Source: Gilichinskyi gelida
Lineage (GTDB): Bacteria > Acidobacteriota > Thermoanaerobaculia > Gp7-AA8
Assembly: GCA_038040385.1 (NCBI GenBank)
Contig: JBBPII010000010.1
Coordinates: 62,001 to 126,000 of the forward strand
Length of the DNA: 64,000 nt
Reading direction: 5' to 3'
Under the pieces are notes generated by a model. The model ran no database searches. It was given only the letters and a program-made list of their open reading frames with translations, and was not told the origin of the DNA. The translations under genes and the position numbers were made by a program. Below, in pieces: positions 34,050-45,482 of the stretch. How positions within the stretch are numbered: position 1 is the first letter of the stretch; the number at the start of each line of letters is the position of its first letter.

Positions 34050-35169
34050 CCACCTTCGGCTTCGGCCGGAACAGGAGGAAGAGCGTGAATGCGATGATGA
34101 TCACGCCGGCGATGGATAAGACGATCTCGCCGCCGCCCTCGGGCGCGGCGAGGATGACGATGCCGGTGACGGCGATGTTCGCCAGCGCCAGCGGAATCAT
34201 CCACTTCCATCCCAGCTCCATGAGCTGGTCGAAGCGGAAGCGCGGGAACGTCGCTCGGAACCAGACGTAGACCAGCATGAAGAACATCACCTTGACGAAG
34301 AAGATCACCGCGCCGAGGATGCCGCCCCAGATTCCAATCTTCTGCAGCGTCGCCGTGGTCAGGCCGTAGCCGCTGATCGAAAGCGTCCAGCCGCCGAGGA
34401 AGAGGCTGACCATCAGACAGCAGTTGACGAGCATCGCCGAGTACTCGGCGAGCATGAAGAAGGCGAACTTCATCGCCGAGTATTCGGTGTGGTAGCCGGC
34501 CACCAGCTCCGATTCGGCCTCCGGGAGATCGAACGGCGTGCGGTTGTTCTCCGCGTTCATCGACACGAAGAAGATGAACGCGGCGATGAGCTGCGGGAAG
34601 AGATTCCAGATGTGGTGCGCCTGGTAGTTGACGATGTGCACCAGGTCGAAGCTGCCGCACAGCATCAGCACGCCGACGATCGACAGCCCGAACGGCACCT
34701 CGTACGACACCATCTGCGCCGCCGAGCGGAGGCCGCCCATCAGCGAGTATTTGTTGTTCGACGCCCAGCCGCCCAGGATGATCCCGTAGACCCCGGTCGA
34801 GGTCAGCGCCAGGATCAGCAGCAGCCCGACGTTCACGTGCGTGACCACGAATGTCGGCGGCGGGCCGTACGGAATCAGGCAGAAGACGAGGAAGGCCGGA
34901 ATCAGCGGCAGGATCGGCCCGAGGAAGTACGCGACCTTCTCCGCGCTCGAAGGAACGATGTCTTCCTTCAGGATGAACTTGATGGGGTCGGCGATGATTT
35001 GCAGCAACCCCTTGTACCCAACGCGATTCGGCCCCAGACGCGCCTGCATCAATCCAAGGAGACGGCGCTCGATCCAGTTCATGGCGGCGACGATGACCTG
35101 CACGATGATGAAGGCCACCAGGAACTTCACCACAGGCCAGATGAGGTATTTCATGAGGGCGGGGCTCAT
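34033..35169 (-). CDS. nuoH: NADH-quinone oxidoreductase subunit H
   Basis: A 378-residue subunit with eight helices lining the quinone chamber: the VIVAAMNWIERRLLGLMQAR loop, GWASNNKYSLMGGLRSAAQM, ENNRTPFDLPEAESELVAGY and YVWFRATFPRFRFDQLMELG. The ATG at 35169 overlaps the nuoD stop (ATGA). Longer in-frame readings into nuoD are not used. Confidence 0.97.
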   Translation of the reverse strand: MSPALMKYLIWPVVKFLVAFIIVQVIVAAMNWIERRLLGLMQARLGPNRVGYKGLLQIIADPIKFILKEDIVPSSAEKVAYFLGPILPLIPAFLVFCLIPYGPPPTFVVTHVNVGLLLILALTSTGVYGIILGGWASNNKYSLMGGLRSAAQMVSYEVPFGLSIVGVLMLCGSFDLVHIVNYQAHHIWNLFPQLIAAFIFFVSMNAENNRTPFDLPEAESELVAGYHTEYSAMKFAFFMLAEYSAMLVNCCLMVSLFLGGWTLSISGYGLTTATLQKIGIWGGILGAVIFFVKVMFFMLVYVWFRATFPRFRFDQLMELGWKWMIPLALANIAVTGIVILAAPEGGGEIVLSIAGVIIIAFTLFLLFRPKPKVVAHAG

Positions 35170-36281
35170 CGGTCCACCTCGCCCAAAACAATATCGATCG
35201 TCCCAATCAGCGCCACCAGATCCGACACCAGGTGCCCCCGAGCCATCGCCGGCAGCGCCTGCAAATTCACAAAGCTCGGCGGCCGCACGTGGCAGCGGTA
35301 CGCGGTCTGCGACTTCCCGTCGCTGACGATGTAGTACCCCAGCTCCCCTTTCGGCGATTCGATGGAGTGGTACACCTCTCCTTCGGGGGGGCGGATGACG
35401 CGGGAGATCTTGGCCTTGATGTCGCCGGCCGGCGTGGCTTTGACCAGCGGGATGCACTGCTTGAGGATGCGGTTGGACTGCCGCATCTCGGCCATGCGTA
35501 CCAGGTAGCGGTCGTAGGTGTCGCCGTTCTTGCCGATGGGGATCTCGAACTGCAGTTCGGGATAGCACTCGTAGGGCTGCTTGCGGCGCAGGTCCCACTC
35601 CACGCCCGAGCCTCTGAGAGGTGGTCCGGTGATGCCCCAGTCGATGGCCTCCTCGGGCGAGATCACGCCGATGCCCACGGTCCGGCGCTTCCAGATGCGG
35701 TTGTTCGTCAGCAGCGACTCGTACTCGTCGACCGCGGCGTCGAACTTCCCGCAGAAGCGCTCCACGTCGTCGAGCCAGCCGGGCGGCAGATCGTCGGGCA
35801 TCCCGCCGATGCGCATGCAATTGAGCGTCAGCCGCGCGCCGCAGTACTGCTCGAAGAGATCCAGGACCTGCTCGCGCTCGCGGAAGCAGTAGAAGAACGG
35901 CGTCATGGCGCCGATGTCGATGGCGTGCGTGGCCAGCCACAGCAGGTGCGACGAGATCCGCTGCAGCTCCGAGAGCATGACGCGCATGAGCTGCACGCGC
36001 CGCGGGATCATCTTGGTGACCCCCATCAGCTTCTCGACCGTTTCGACGAATCCGAGGTTGTTGGTGGCGGAGGCGACGTAGTCCATGCGGTCCGTGTGCG
36101 GGATGCATTGCGGGTACGCCATGTTCTCGAATAGCTTCTCCGTTCCGCGATGGAGGTAGCCGATGACCGGCTTGGCTTCGACGATGCGCTCGCCGTCGAT
36201 CTTCAGGATGACCCGGAGCACCCCGTGAGTGGACGGGTGCTGCGGCCCGAAGTTCACTTCCATCTCGTGGACGTCAAACAT
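35166..36281 (-). CDS. nuoD: NADH-quinone oxidoreductase subunit D (49-kDa)
   Basis: A 371-residue subunit starting MFDVHEMEVNFGPQHPSTHG, the conserved HPSTHG loop of the quinone site; YLHRGTEKLFE, the RRVQLMRVMLSELQRISSHL helix and the C-terminal DLVALIGTIDIVLGEVDR are all present. A longer frame would add residues read from the ttgtcggttgtc repeat at 36291-36337, so the start at 36281 is preferred. In mitochondria the homologue is methylated on Arg by NDUFAF7, whose relative is encoded at 38451-39578. Confidence 0.97.
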   Translation of the reverse strand: MFDVHEMEVNFGPQHPSTHGVLRVILKIDGERIVEAKPVIGYLHRGTEKLFENMAYPQCIPHTDRMDYVASATNNLGFVETVEKLMGVTKMIPRRVQLMRVMLSELQRISSHLLWLATHAIDIGAMTPFFYCFREREQVLDLFEQYCGARLTLNCMRIGGMPDDLPPGWLDDVERFCGKFDAAVDEYESLLTNNRIWKRRTVGIGVISPEEAIDWGITGPPLRGSGVEWDLRRKQPYECYPELQFEIPIGKNGDTYDRYLVRMAEMRQSNRILKQCIPLVKATPAGDIKAKISRVIRPPEGEVYHSIESPKGELGYYIVSDGKSQTAYRCHVRPPSFVNLQALPAMARGHLVSDLVALIGTIDIVLGEVDR

Positions 36282-36290
36282 AGTTCTCAG

Positions 36291-36337
36291 TTCTCGGTTA
36301 TCGGTTGTCAGACAACCGACAACTGACAACCGACAAC
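36291..36337. repeat. Inverted-repeat element, family C, between nuoC and nuoD
   Basis: Units of ttgtcggttgtc face gacaaccgacaac. The related, larger copy is at 60359-60423. It lies between the nuoC stop and the nuoD ATG and holds no ribosome binding site of note. Confidence 0.75.
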
Positions 36338-37328
36338 TATCTGCCCGCCTCGGCCATCAGCTTCTTCAGCATGCTCTCCGTTTCCTCCTCGCCGGGCACG
36401 CACAACGTGAGGTCCGATGTCTCGCCCTTGGCGATGGCCTCGGCGTAGCCCTCGCAGTCCCAGCCGCAGGCGGTGCAATCGGTCTGGGCCATCGCCGCGA
36501 ACAACTTGTCCTTGAGACTGCCGGCCGTGGCCAGAGCCATCCGATCCGGAAGCGGTTTCTCCGGATCGTGCCACGGCCAGTCAGCGGTGGGTTGCGCGGT
36601 TTCGGCGACGACGTCGGCCAGCTCCGGCGCCGGCGGCTGTCCGCCAGCCGCGGCGCGGGCGGCGATCTCCGCCGCCGGCCAGGTGCCGTAGCGCGTCCAC
36701 TTCCCTTTGTAGACGTTGACGTCCTTGACGTCCTTGCCGGTCGAGCCGGCCATGGGGCCGCCGCCGTCGGGAAAGACCTCGGGATAGATGCGCGCGCCGG
36801 TGTCGATGCCCCGCACGGGGAAGTCCTTGCGCAGCGGGTGGCCGTTGAAGCCTTCCCACATCAGGATGCGCTCGAGATTCGGGTGCCCTTCGAACTCGAT
36901 GCCGAGCATGTCGAAGGCCTCACGCTCGTGCCAGTTGGCGGTCTTCCACACTGTAGTAACCGTTGGTATAGCCGTGTTCTCGTCGGTGGTTACCTTCAGC
37001 CGGACGCGCGCGTTCTTGTCGAACGAGTACAGCATGTACGACACCCCGAAACGCAAGCCGGTGTAGTTCGGGTAGTTCGAATAGTCGACGCCGGAGAGAT
37101 CGACGAGGTACTTGAAGCACTCGTCCTTGAAGGCGCGGCAGACGTCGGCGATCTTTTCGCGCTGCACGACCAGGGTGATCTCGCCGGCGAACTCCTTGGC
37201 GTCGACGATGGCGTCGCCGGAACGCGCCACTGCCGCGGCCACCAGCGGATCGCGCTTGATCTCCTCGACTGTCCTCGCGGCGGGGGCGGCCGGGGGGGCG
37301 GGGGGCGGCGGTGTCTGCGGCGCTTCGG

Positions 37329-37332
<4 letters not shown>
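36337..37332 (-). CDS. nuoC: NADH-quinone oxidoreductase subunit C with an extra C-terminal FeS domain
   Basis: A 331-residue protein, much longer than a ~200-residue NuoC. Residues 1-20 are Pro/Ala-rich. Residues ~25-190 are the 30-kDa subunit (FKYLVDLSGVDY, then WHEREAFDMLGIEFEGHPNL and the GHPLRKDFPV signature). After a linker, residues ~280-331 form a small cysteine domain, DCTACGWDCEGYAEAIAKGE and then CVPG, with Cys286, Cys289, Cys293 and Cys311. This is the FeS-type domain seen in RnfB and in some sulfite/nitrate reductase flavoproteins, there binding one [4Fe-4S] cluster. The fusion is unusual for complex I. The start is TTG, coupled to the nuoB stop (TTGA). Confidence 0.93.
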
Positions 37333-38014
<682 letters not shown>

Positions 38015-38024
<10 letters not shown>

Positions 38025-38374
38025 GTAAGGACCTTCCTCTTCCAGGCGTAAAAGTACCCAACCAGGAGGATCGCCAGGAAGACGGCCATCTCGATGGCTC
38101 CGAACCAGCCGAGCTGCTTGAACCGGATCGCCCAGGGAAAGAGGAAAACCGTCTCGACGTCGAAGATGATGAAGAGCACGGCGATGAGGAAGTAGCGGAC
38201 CGAGAAGCGATGGTCGAACGCCTGCGAGGTGGCGGGCATGCCGCATTCGTAGGGCTCGAGCTTCACCTTGTTCGCGCGCGAGGCCCGAACAAGCGGCGCC
38301 AGGATGAACAGGGTCACCACGGGCAGTGAGATCACGATGAGCGCGGCGACCAGCAGCACTGAATAATTAGCCAT
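38015..38374 (-). CDS. nuoA: NADH-quinone oxidoreductase subunit A
   Basis: A 119-residue, three-helix subunit with the conserved loop KLEPYECGMPATSQAFDHRF, then SVRYFLIAVLFIIFDVETVF and LFPWA. It is the first gene of the nuo-atp operon, ~33 bases downstream of the predicted RNA start. No clear Shine-Dalgarno sequence precedes the ATG. Confidence 0.97.
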
Positions 38375-38413
38375 AGTGTGGAGAGCGGGCAGGTCCGTCC
38401 GAAAGACCGACGT

Positions 38414-38441
38414 ATTGTAAACGGCGGTCGACGACTGTCAA
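38414..38441 (-). promoter_or_regulatory. Promoter of the nuo-atp operon
   Basis: On the minus strand, TTGACA (38441-38436), a 16-base spacer and TACAAT (38419-38414), close to the sigma-70 consensus. RNA should start near 38407. It lies in the 76-base gap between the methyltransferase gene and nuoA and is the only strong promoter seen for the 14-gene operon. Confidence 0.75.
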
Positions 38442-38450
38442 CGTCGAAAG

Positions 38451-39578
38451 CTAGAACAATTTGCGCTGAAACATCCACCCCTCCGCCGGCACGCCTTTGC
38501 CCTGCACCAGCACGCGGATGTCCTCGCCGATGCCGTCGGGAAGGACGAGACGCCGCGCCTCGTCGCGGCGGTCGAGAAGATCGACGCCGGCGGCGAGCGA
38601 CTCCGCTCGTACTTCGTCGATCGGTTTGAAGAGCTCGTGCTCGGTGATGCCGAGGCTGAGGAGGAACTTGGCCTGGCGGTCGAAGAAGAGCGTCGAGAAG
38701 CCGGCGCGCTCCCCCGCTCGGATGAGGTCCGTGAAGTTGATGTGCGCGGTGAGGTCCTGCCGGCCGGGGTTGGCGAGCAGGTCGCGCGACACCCGCTGCC
38801 CCGCGTACGCCGCCGCCGTGCCGTAGCGCCGCAGGCGGGAGCGGAAGAGCGTCTCCTGCGGGAAGCCGTAGTCGAAGGTGACGATGAGCCCGCGCGGCAC
38901 CATGCCGCAGATGTCGGCGTACAGCGACGCCCAGTCGAGCGAGACGTCGGCGAACTGGCCGTCGTCGAGCTCGATCCCCCGTTCGGCGAAGTAGTTGACG
39001 TACTCCTCGCCCGCCGGCCGCTCGCCCCAGTCGAGCCCGCCGTCGCGCTCGACGACCGTCAGCTCGTGGAGCTCGGAGCCGCGCTGTACCAGCCGGGCAA
39101 AAGGTTGGGCGTCGAGCAGTTCGTTGCTGATGACGAGGCGGGCGTCGGCCGAGGGAAGATCGGCCAGTGAGTCCGATCGCTCGATCCCGAAAAAATGTGG
39201 GACAGGCTTCAGCCCGTCGCCATCCTGACGGGCTGAAGCCCGTCCTACATCTGTTCTCAAATTACTGATGAGCGTGCCGTCTCCACAGCCGATGTCCACG
39301 ATTTGCGACACCACGTCGCCGGTGCGGCTCAAGAATTCGCGGATGAGCATGCCCAAAGCGAACGAAAACACCGGGCTCAGCGATGGTGAGGTGACGAAGT
39401 CAGCCGCCTTTCCGACGGGCGATGCGGGGCCGCTGTAATAGCCGAGCTCGGGATCGTAAAGTGCGATTTGCACGAAGTCCCGAAACGCCAAGTCCCCTGC
39501 TGTCAATCGGTTGTGGATCGCCTCTTGCAGTGAGCGCTCCCCGGGCATGCTCACGCATGGTACCACCGCCGTCGCCAT
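38451..39578 (-). CDS. MidA/NDUFAF7-type SAM-dependent methyltransferase with a repeat insertion
   Basis: A 375-residue member of COG1565. It shows FVQIALYDPELGYYSG, then KAADFVTSPSLSPVFSFALG, motif I IVDIGCGDGTLISNL, the NELLDAQPF motif and FDYGFPQETLF near the active site. The mitochondrial member dimethylates an Arg of the complex I 49-kDa subunit and is needed for assembly; the gene here lies directly upstream of nuoABCD on the same strand. Residues ~108-129 (RTDVGRASARQDGDGLKPVP) come from palindromic repeat 39195-39250 and sit in the loop after motif I, just before the FGIERSDSL strand. The ribosome binding site AAGGA lies 4-5 bases before the ATG. Confidence 0.88.
   Translation of the reverse strand: MATAVVPCVSMPGERSLQEAIHNRLTAGDLAFRDFVQIALYDPELGYYSGPASPVGKAADFVTSPSLSPVFSFALGMLIREFLSRTGDVVSQIVDIGCGDGTLISNLRTDVGRASARQDGDGLKPVPHFFGIERSDSLADLPSADARLVISNELLDAQPFARLVQRGSELHELTVVERDGGLDWGERPAGEEYVNYFAERGIELDDGQFADVSLDWASLYADICGMVPRGLIVTFDYGFPQETLFRSRLRRYGTAAAYAGQRVSRDLLANPGRQDLTAHINFTDLIRAGERAGFSTLFFDRQAKFLLSLGITEHELFKPIDEVRAESLAAGVDLLDRRDEARRLVLPDGIGEDIRVLVQGKGVPAEGWMFQRKLF
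39195..39250. repeat. Interspersed palindromic repeat, family A (in the MidA-type gene)
   Basis: Arms atgtgggacaggcttcagcccgt and inverse acgggctgaagcccgtcctacat around cgccatcctg. It lies in frame inside the methyltransferase gene and is closest to the intergenic copy at 41033-41093. Confidence 0.88.
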
Positions 39579-39653
39579 TTCTTCCTTACTTATTGTGACC
39601 GTGGCACCCCCGTTGCGAAGAAGAGGGCAGGCAACTCAAGGAAGGGGAAAAAC

Positions 39654-40310
39654 ATGAGAAAGACCACTGCAATGCTGTTGACCGTTCTCCTCGTCGCGAC
39701 CACCGGCACCGGGTTCGCGCAGACGACGGACGATCATGCGAAAGCGAAGAAGGGCGCCGTCATCGGCGGTGTGGCCGGCGCGGTCGCCGGCGCGATCATC
39801 GGAAACAACCGCGGACAGCACAGCTCAAAGCGCGGCGCCGTCGTGGGCGCCGTGGCAGGCACCGCGGCCGGCGCGATCGTCGGCGCCATGATGGACAAGC
39901 AGGAGCGGGCGCTCCGTCAGATCGAAGGCGTCAACGTGACCCGTACCTCGGAAGATGAGCTCAAAGTGACGGTTCGCAACGAAGTGCTGTTCGACGTCAA
40001 CTCGGCGAATCTCCGCACCGCGTCGCGCGAGTCGCTGCGCGAGATGGCCGACGTGTTCGAGAAGTACGCGAACACCACCATCGAAGTGGCGGGCCACACC
40101 GACTCGACCGGCACCGCGGCGTACAACCAGCGGCTCTCCGACCGCCGCGCGAACAGCGTCGCCAACTATCTCGACCAGCTCGGCGTCAGCGGCTCGCGCC
40201 TCGACACCGTCGGCTACGGCGAGTCGACGCCCCGCGCCACCAACGGCACGGCCAGCGGCCGCCAGAGCAACCGGCGCGTGGAGATTCACATCCGCGCCAA
40301 TGCGGCGTAA
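39654..40310 (+). CDS. Exported Gly-zipper/OmpA-domain protein 1
   Basis: A 218-residue protein: signal peptide MRKTTAMLLTVLLVATTGTGFA-Q, two glycine-zipper helices (KGAVIGGVAGAVAGAIIGNN and AVVGAVAGTAAGAIVGAMMD), then an OmpA/Pal domain from ~105 (FDVNSANL, VAGHTDSTG, NQRLSDRRANSVANYL, GRQSNRRVEIHI). The OmpA part binds diaminopimelate in peptidoglycan; the zipper helices probably insert in or pack on the outer membrane. A strong ribosome binding site AAGGAAGGGG precedes the ATG, and an efficient terminator follows. It is paralogous to the next gene. Confidence 0.92.
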   Translation: MRKTTAMLLTVLLVATTGTGFAQTTDDHAKAKKGAVIGGVAGAVAGAIIGNNRGQHSSKRGAVVGAVAGTAAGAIVGAMMDKQERALRQIEGVNVTRTSEDELKVTVRNEVLFDVNSANLRTASRESLREMADVFEKYANTTIEVAGHTDSTGTAAYNQRLSDRRANSVANYLDQLGVSGSRLDTVGYGESTPRATNGTASGRQSNRRVEIHIRANAA

Positions 40311-40322
40311 GTCATCGATGAG

Positions 40323-40358
40323 GGGCGTGGCGGTGATCCGCCACGCCCTTTTCTTTTT
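40323..40358 (+). terminator. Rho-independent terminator after OmpA-domain gene 1
   Basis: Eleven-base perfect arms gggcgtggcgg and ccgccacgccc, loop tgat, then ttttctttttg. It lies 12 bases after the stop. Confidence 0.92.
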
Positions 40359-40376
40359 GTGAAGGAGGCAGTTCAG

Positions 40377-41036
40377 ATGCTACGCAAAGGTTCGATCCTC
40401 ATCCTCATCGCCGCGTTCGCCGCGGCTTGCGCGACTGGCGGCAACGCGCCGAACGACAACCAGAAAACGAAGCGCGGCGCCACCATCGGCGCGGTGGCAG
40501 GCGCCATCGCCGGTGCGGTGATCGGCAATCAGTCCGGAAACAACCGCACCGGCGCGGTGGTCGGCGCAGCCGCCGGCGCCGCGGTCGGAGCGGCCATCGG
40601 GCGTCGCATGGACAAGCAGGAAGAAGAGCTGAAGCAGATCCCCGGTGTCGAGGTGACTCGCCCCTCGGAAGGCGAAATCGACGTCCGGATGACCAGCGAC
40701 ATCCTCTTCGACTACAACTCCAGCGCGCTGCGGCCGGGATCGCGCTCCACGCTCGACCAGCTCGGCGCGAACTTCCGCCAGTATCCGGACAACCGCATCG
40801 TGGTCGAAGGGCACACCGACTCGGTCGGCTCGGACTCCTACAACCAGCGGCTGTCCGAACAGCGCGCGGCGAACGTGGCCGACTACCTGATCGACCGCGG
40901 CGTACCCGCCTCGAACGTGATCGTGTACGGGTTCGGCGAGGCGCGGCCGAAAGCTTCGAACGACACCGCCGAGGGGCGGCAGCTCAATCGACGCGTCGAG
41001 ATCCACATCCAGGCGCCGTCTCAAGCGAGCAAGTAG
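40377..41036 (+). CDS. Gly-zipper/OmpA-domain lipoprotein 2
   Basis: A 219-residue paralogue of the preceding protein. The N-terminus MLRKGSILILIAAFAAAC has a lipobox-like end, so it is probably a lipoprotein. Two glycine-zipper helices (GATIGAVAGAIAGAVIGNQS and AVVGAAAGAAVGAAIGRRMD) precede an OmpA domain (FDYNSSAL, VEGHTDSVG, NQRLSEQRAANVADYL, GRQLNRRVEIHI). ATG 40377 is set by AAGGAGG at 40362-40368; an upstream GTG lies in the terminator T-run and is not used. The pair probably tethers the outer membrane to peptidoglycan. Confidence 0.92.
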   Translation: MLRKGSILILIAAFAAACATGGNAPNDNQKTKRGATIGAVAGAIAGAVIGNQSGNNRTGAVVGAAAGAAVGAAIGRRMDKQEEELKQIPGVEVTRPSEGEIDVRMTSDILFDYNSSALRPGSRSTLDQLGANFRQYPDNRIVVEGHTDSVGSDSYNQRLSEQRAANVADYLIDRGVPASNVIVYGFGEARPKASNDTAEGRQLNRRVEIHIQAPSQASK

Positions 41037-41093
41037 GACGGGCTTCAGCCCGTCTTCGTATTCCGTGGGACGGGCTAAAAGCCCGTCCTACAT
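41033..41093. repeat. Interspersed palindromic repeat, family A (intergenic)
   Basis: Holds gtaggacgggcttcagcccgtc and gtgggacgggctaaaagcccgtcctacat, two nested hairpins. It overlaps the last bases of the OmpA-domain gene 2 and may serve as its terminator. Confidence 0.85.
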
Positions 41094-41169
41094 CTCTGCT
41101 ACAATCCGCCCTCCATTTGCGCCCTGCCCTGGTTGATTCCGGCGGGAGCTCACCACCATTGGAGGACTT

Positions 41170-43655
<2,486 letters not shown>

Positions 43656-43656
<1 letters not shown>

Positions 43657-44093
43657 TGAAACGTTTTGCCATCGCAGCTCTGGTCATCGCCATCGCCTTC
43701 TCCGCCTTCGCCGCTGAAACTGAGGTGGTGAAGCGCGGTGTCGCCATCCCGCCCGACGCGAAGAGCGTCACCGTCGCTGATGTCCTGGCCAAGCCGGAGG
43801 CGTACGCGAAGCAGCCGGTAGTGGTCGAAGGAGTGGTCTCCACCGTCTGCACGAACATGGGCTGCTGGATGCAGCTCGACACCGTGCGCGTGACGTTCAA
43901 GGACTACGGCTTCTTCGTGCCGACCGACTCGAAAGGCTTCCAGGCTCGCGCCCTCGGCGTGGCCAAGGTCAGAACGATCGGCAAGGACGAGGCGGACCAC
44001 CTGGAAGGCGAAGGCGCGAAGCTGAACCACGGCGCGGACGGCACGGCAAAGGAAGTGTCGTTCGTGGCCTCGGGCGTCGAGCTGCGGAAGTGA
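43656..44093 (+). CDS. Small exported protein, DUF4920-like
   Basis: A 145-residue protein with signal peptide MKRFAIAALVIAIAFSAFA-A. The mature part has VTVADVLAKPEAYAKQPVVVEG, STVCTNMGCWMQL and VRVTFKDYGFFVPTDSKG. This OB-fold-like unit with a CxxxGCW motif matches DUF4920 proteins of unknown role; the paired cysteines could bind metal or heme, or be redox active. The ATG shares a base with the pyrophosphatase stop (TGATG) and has a fine AGGAGG, so the two are co-expressed. Confidence 0.8.
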
Positions 44094-44101
44094 CGCGAAG
44101 C

Positions 44102-44175
44102 GTCATCCTGAGCGGAGCGAAGGATCTCGTCCACCGCGGCTGAGATCCTTCGCCGTCTTCGCGGCTCAGGATGAC
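44102..44175. repeat. Interspersed palindromic repeat, family B
   Basis: gtcatcctgagcggagcgaaggatctc faces gagatccttcgccg-cttcgcggctcaggatgac. It lies between two convergent genes and could act as a two-way terminator; it overlaps the last 10 bases of the minus-strand gene. Confidence 0.9.
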
Positions 44176-45482
44176 GACCGCCGCACCTGATCGAAGTACG
44201 CCACCAGCTTGGGCGAGAACGCCGCCCGGTCGAGCCGCAGCGCGCGATTGAGCTTCAGCGCGCTGCGAAAGTCCGCCGCGGCGGCGGCGAGCAGCGCGTC
44301 GCGGTTGCGCGAGAGCATCGCCTGCGTGTAGCGCGCGCAGCCGCGCAGCAGGTACGCCTCGGCGCCCGCGTCGGAGCCGAGCAGGCGTGAGAGCAGTTGA
44401 TCCGAGGACGTGAGCTCGCCGGCGGCAAAGGCGCGGTAGGCCGCCTCGAGATCCGCGCGCGGATTGGCGGCAGGTCGGGCGGCGGTGACCTCCACCAGCT
44501 TCGGCTTCGTCAGCTCCTTTTCCTTCAGCGCGACCTGTTCGGCCACGCGGGCGATGGTCTTTTCATCGGGCTTCCCGGCGAGCTGGCGATCGAGCTTCTG
44601 CGCCTCGGCCGTCGGAAGATGCGCGTCGAGGAGACGCCGGCGGTAGTTCTGCACCGCGAGGCGCGCGGAAACGAGCGCCTCGCTCTCGACGACGGGCGCA
44701 GGCTGCGGTGCTGGCTGCGGTTGCGGTTGCGGCGGGGGCGCGATTGCTGCCACAGGAACCGGCGCCGGCGGCGGCTCGAACGGCACGGCGATCTCCACTG
44801 GCTTGGGCTGCGGTTGCGGCTGCACCTGGCGCGCGACGGCGGGCGGGCGGGCCGCCTTCTGCTTCTTCGCTTCATCCGCGGCGCCGACGAACATCTCGCG
44901 CGCCTGGACGGCGAGATCGGCGGCGCGCTTGTATGAGCGGATGTCGACGCCGGCCTTGCCGTTGGTGTCGAGCGCCTCCTGCAGCTTGCGCTGCGCGGCG
45001 CGGTAGGCATCGGTGCGATCCGCGCCGGCGGCGACGGCGTCCATCTGCGCGGAGACCGCCTTCCCCACCGCGGCATTCGCCTCGCGCTTGCTGTCCCCGG
45101 CCGCGTTTTCCGTACGCCGCTGCTTCTCGACGTTGGCGCGCGCCACCCAGTCGCGCAGCTGCGCGTAGTACGGCGTGTTCTGCACCACGCCCTGCTCCTC
45201 GGAGGTCCGCCACTCGCGCAGCGCCCCGTCGACGTCGCCGAGGTTGAACTTGGCGATGCCGAGCCAGAAGTGCGGCGTGTAGGTGAAGATCTCGTTGCGC
45301 GCGCGCGCCGCGGCGCTCTCCGCCGGCATCTCCGCCACCGCCCGCCCCAGCGCCTCGGCCGCCGCCTCGTAGTTCTTCGAGCGGACGGCGTTGACGCCGC
45401 GGTTGTACGCCTCGTACCACCTCTCGGGCGCCGCGAACGCGGGCAGTGCAACGAGCAGGAGGAGGGCGAGCGCGGGTTTCAT
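44166..45482 (-). CDS. Exported TPR-like protein with a Pro/Gln-rich linker
   Basis: A 438-residue protein: signal peptide MKPALALLLLVALPAFA-A, TPR-like helices at ~25-120 (AYNRGVNAVRSKNYEAAAEA, FWLGIAKFNLGDVDGALREW), then a charged helical region, a ~60-residue Pro/Gln linker, and a second helical TPR-like part (~270-438; LEAAYRAFAAGELTSSDQLL, AEAYLLRGCARYTQAM). Its ATG overlaps the kinase stop (ATGA), so it is translated with the Ser/Thr kinase and is probably part of the same signalling unit, acting outside the inner membrane. Its last codons fall within a family-B repeat. Confidence 0.78.
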   Translation of the reverse strand: MKPALALLLLVALPAFAAPERWYEAYNRGVNAVRSKNYEAAAEALGRAVAEMPAESAAARARNEIFTYTPHFWLGIAKFNLGDVDGALREWRTSEEQGVVQNTPYYAQLRDWVARANVEKQRRTENAAGDSKREANAAVGKAVSAQMDAVAAGADRTDAYRAAQRKLQEALDTNGKAGVDIRSYKRAADLAVQAREMFVGAADEAKKQKAARPPAVARQVQPQPQPKPVEIAVPFEPPPAPVPVAAIAPPPQPQPQPAPQPAPVVESEALVSARLAVQNYRRRLLDAHLPTAEAQKLDRQLAGKPDEKTIARVAEQVALKEKELTKPKLVEVTAARPAANPRADLEAAYRAFAAGELTSSDQLLSRLLGSDAGAEAYLLRGCARYTQAMLSRNRDALLAAAAADFRSALKLNRALRLDRAAFSPKLVAYFDQVRRSSS

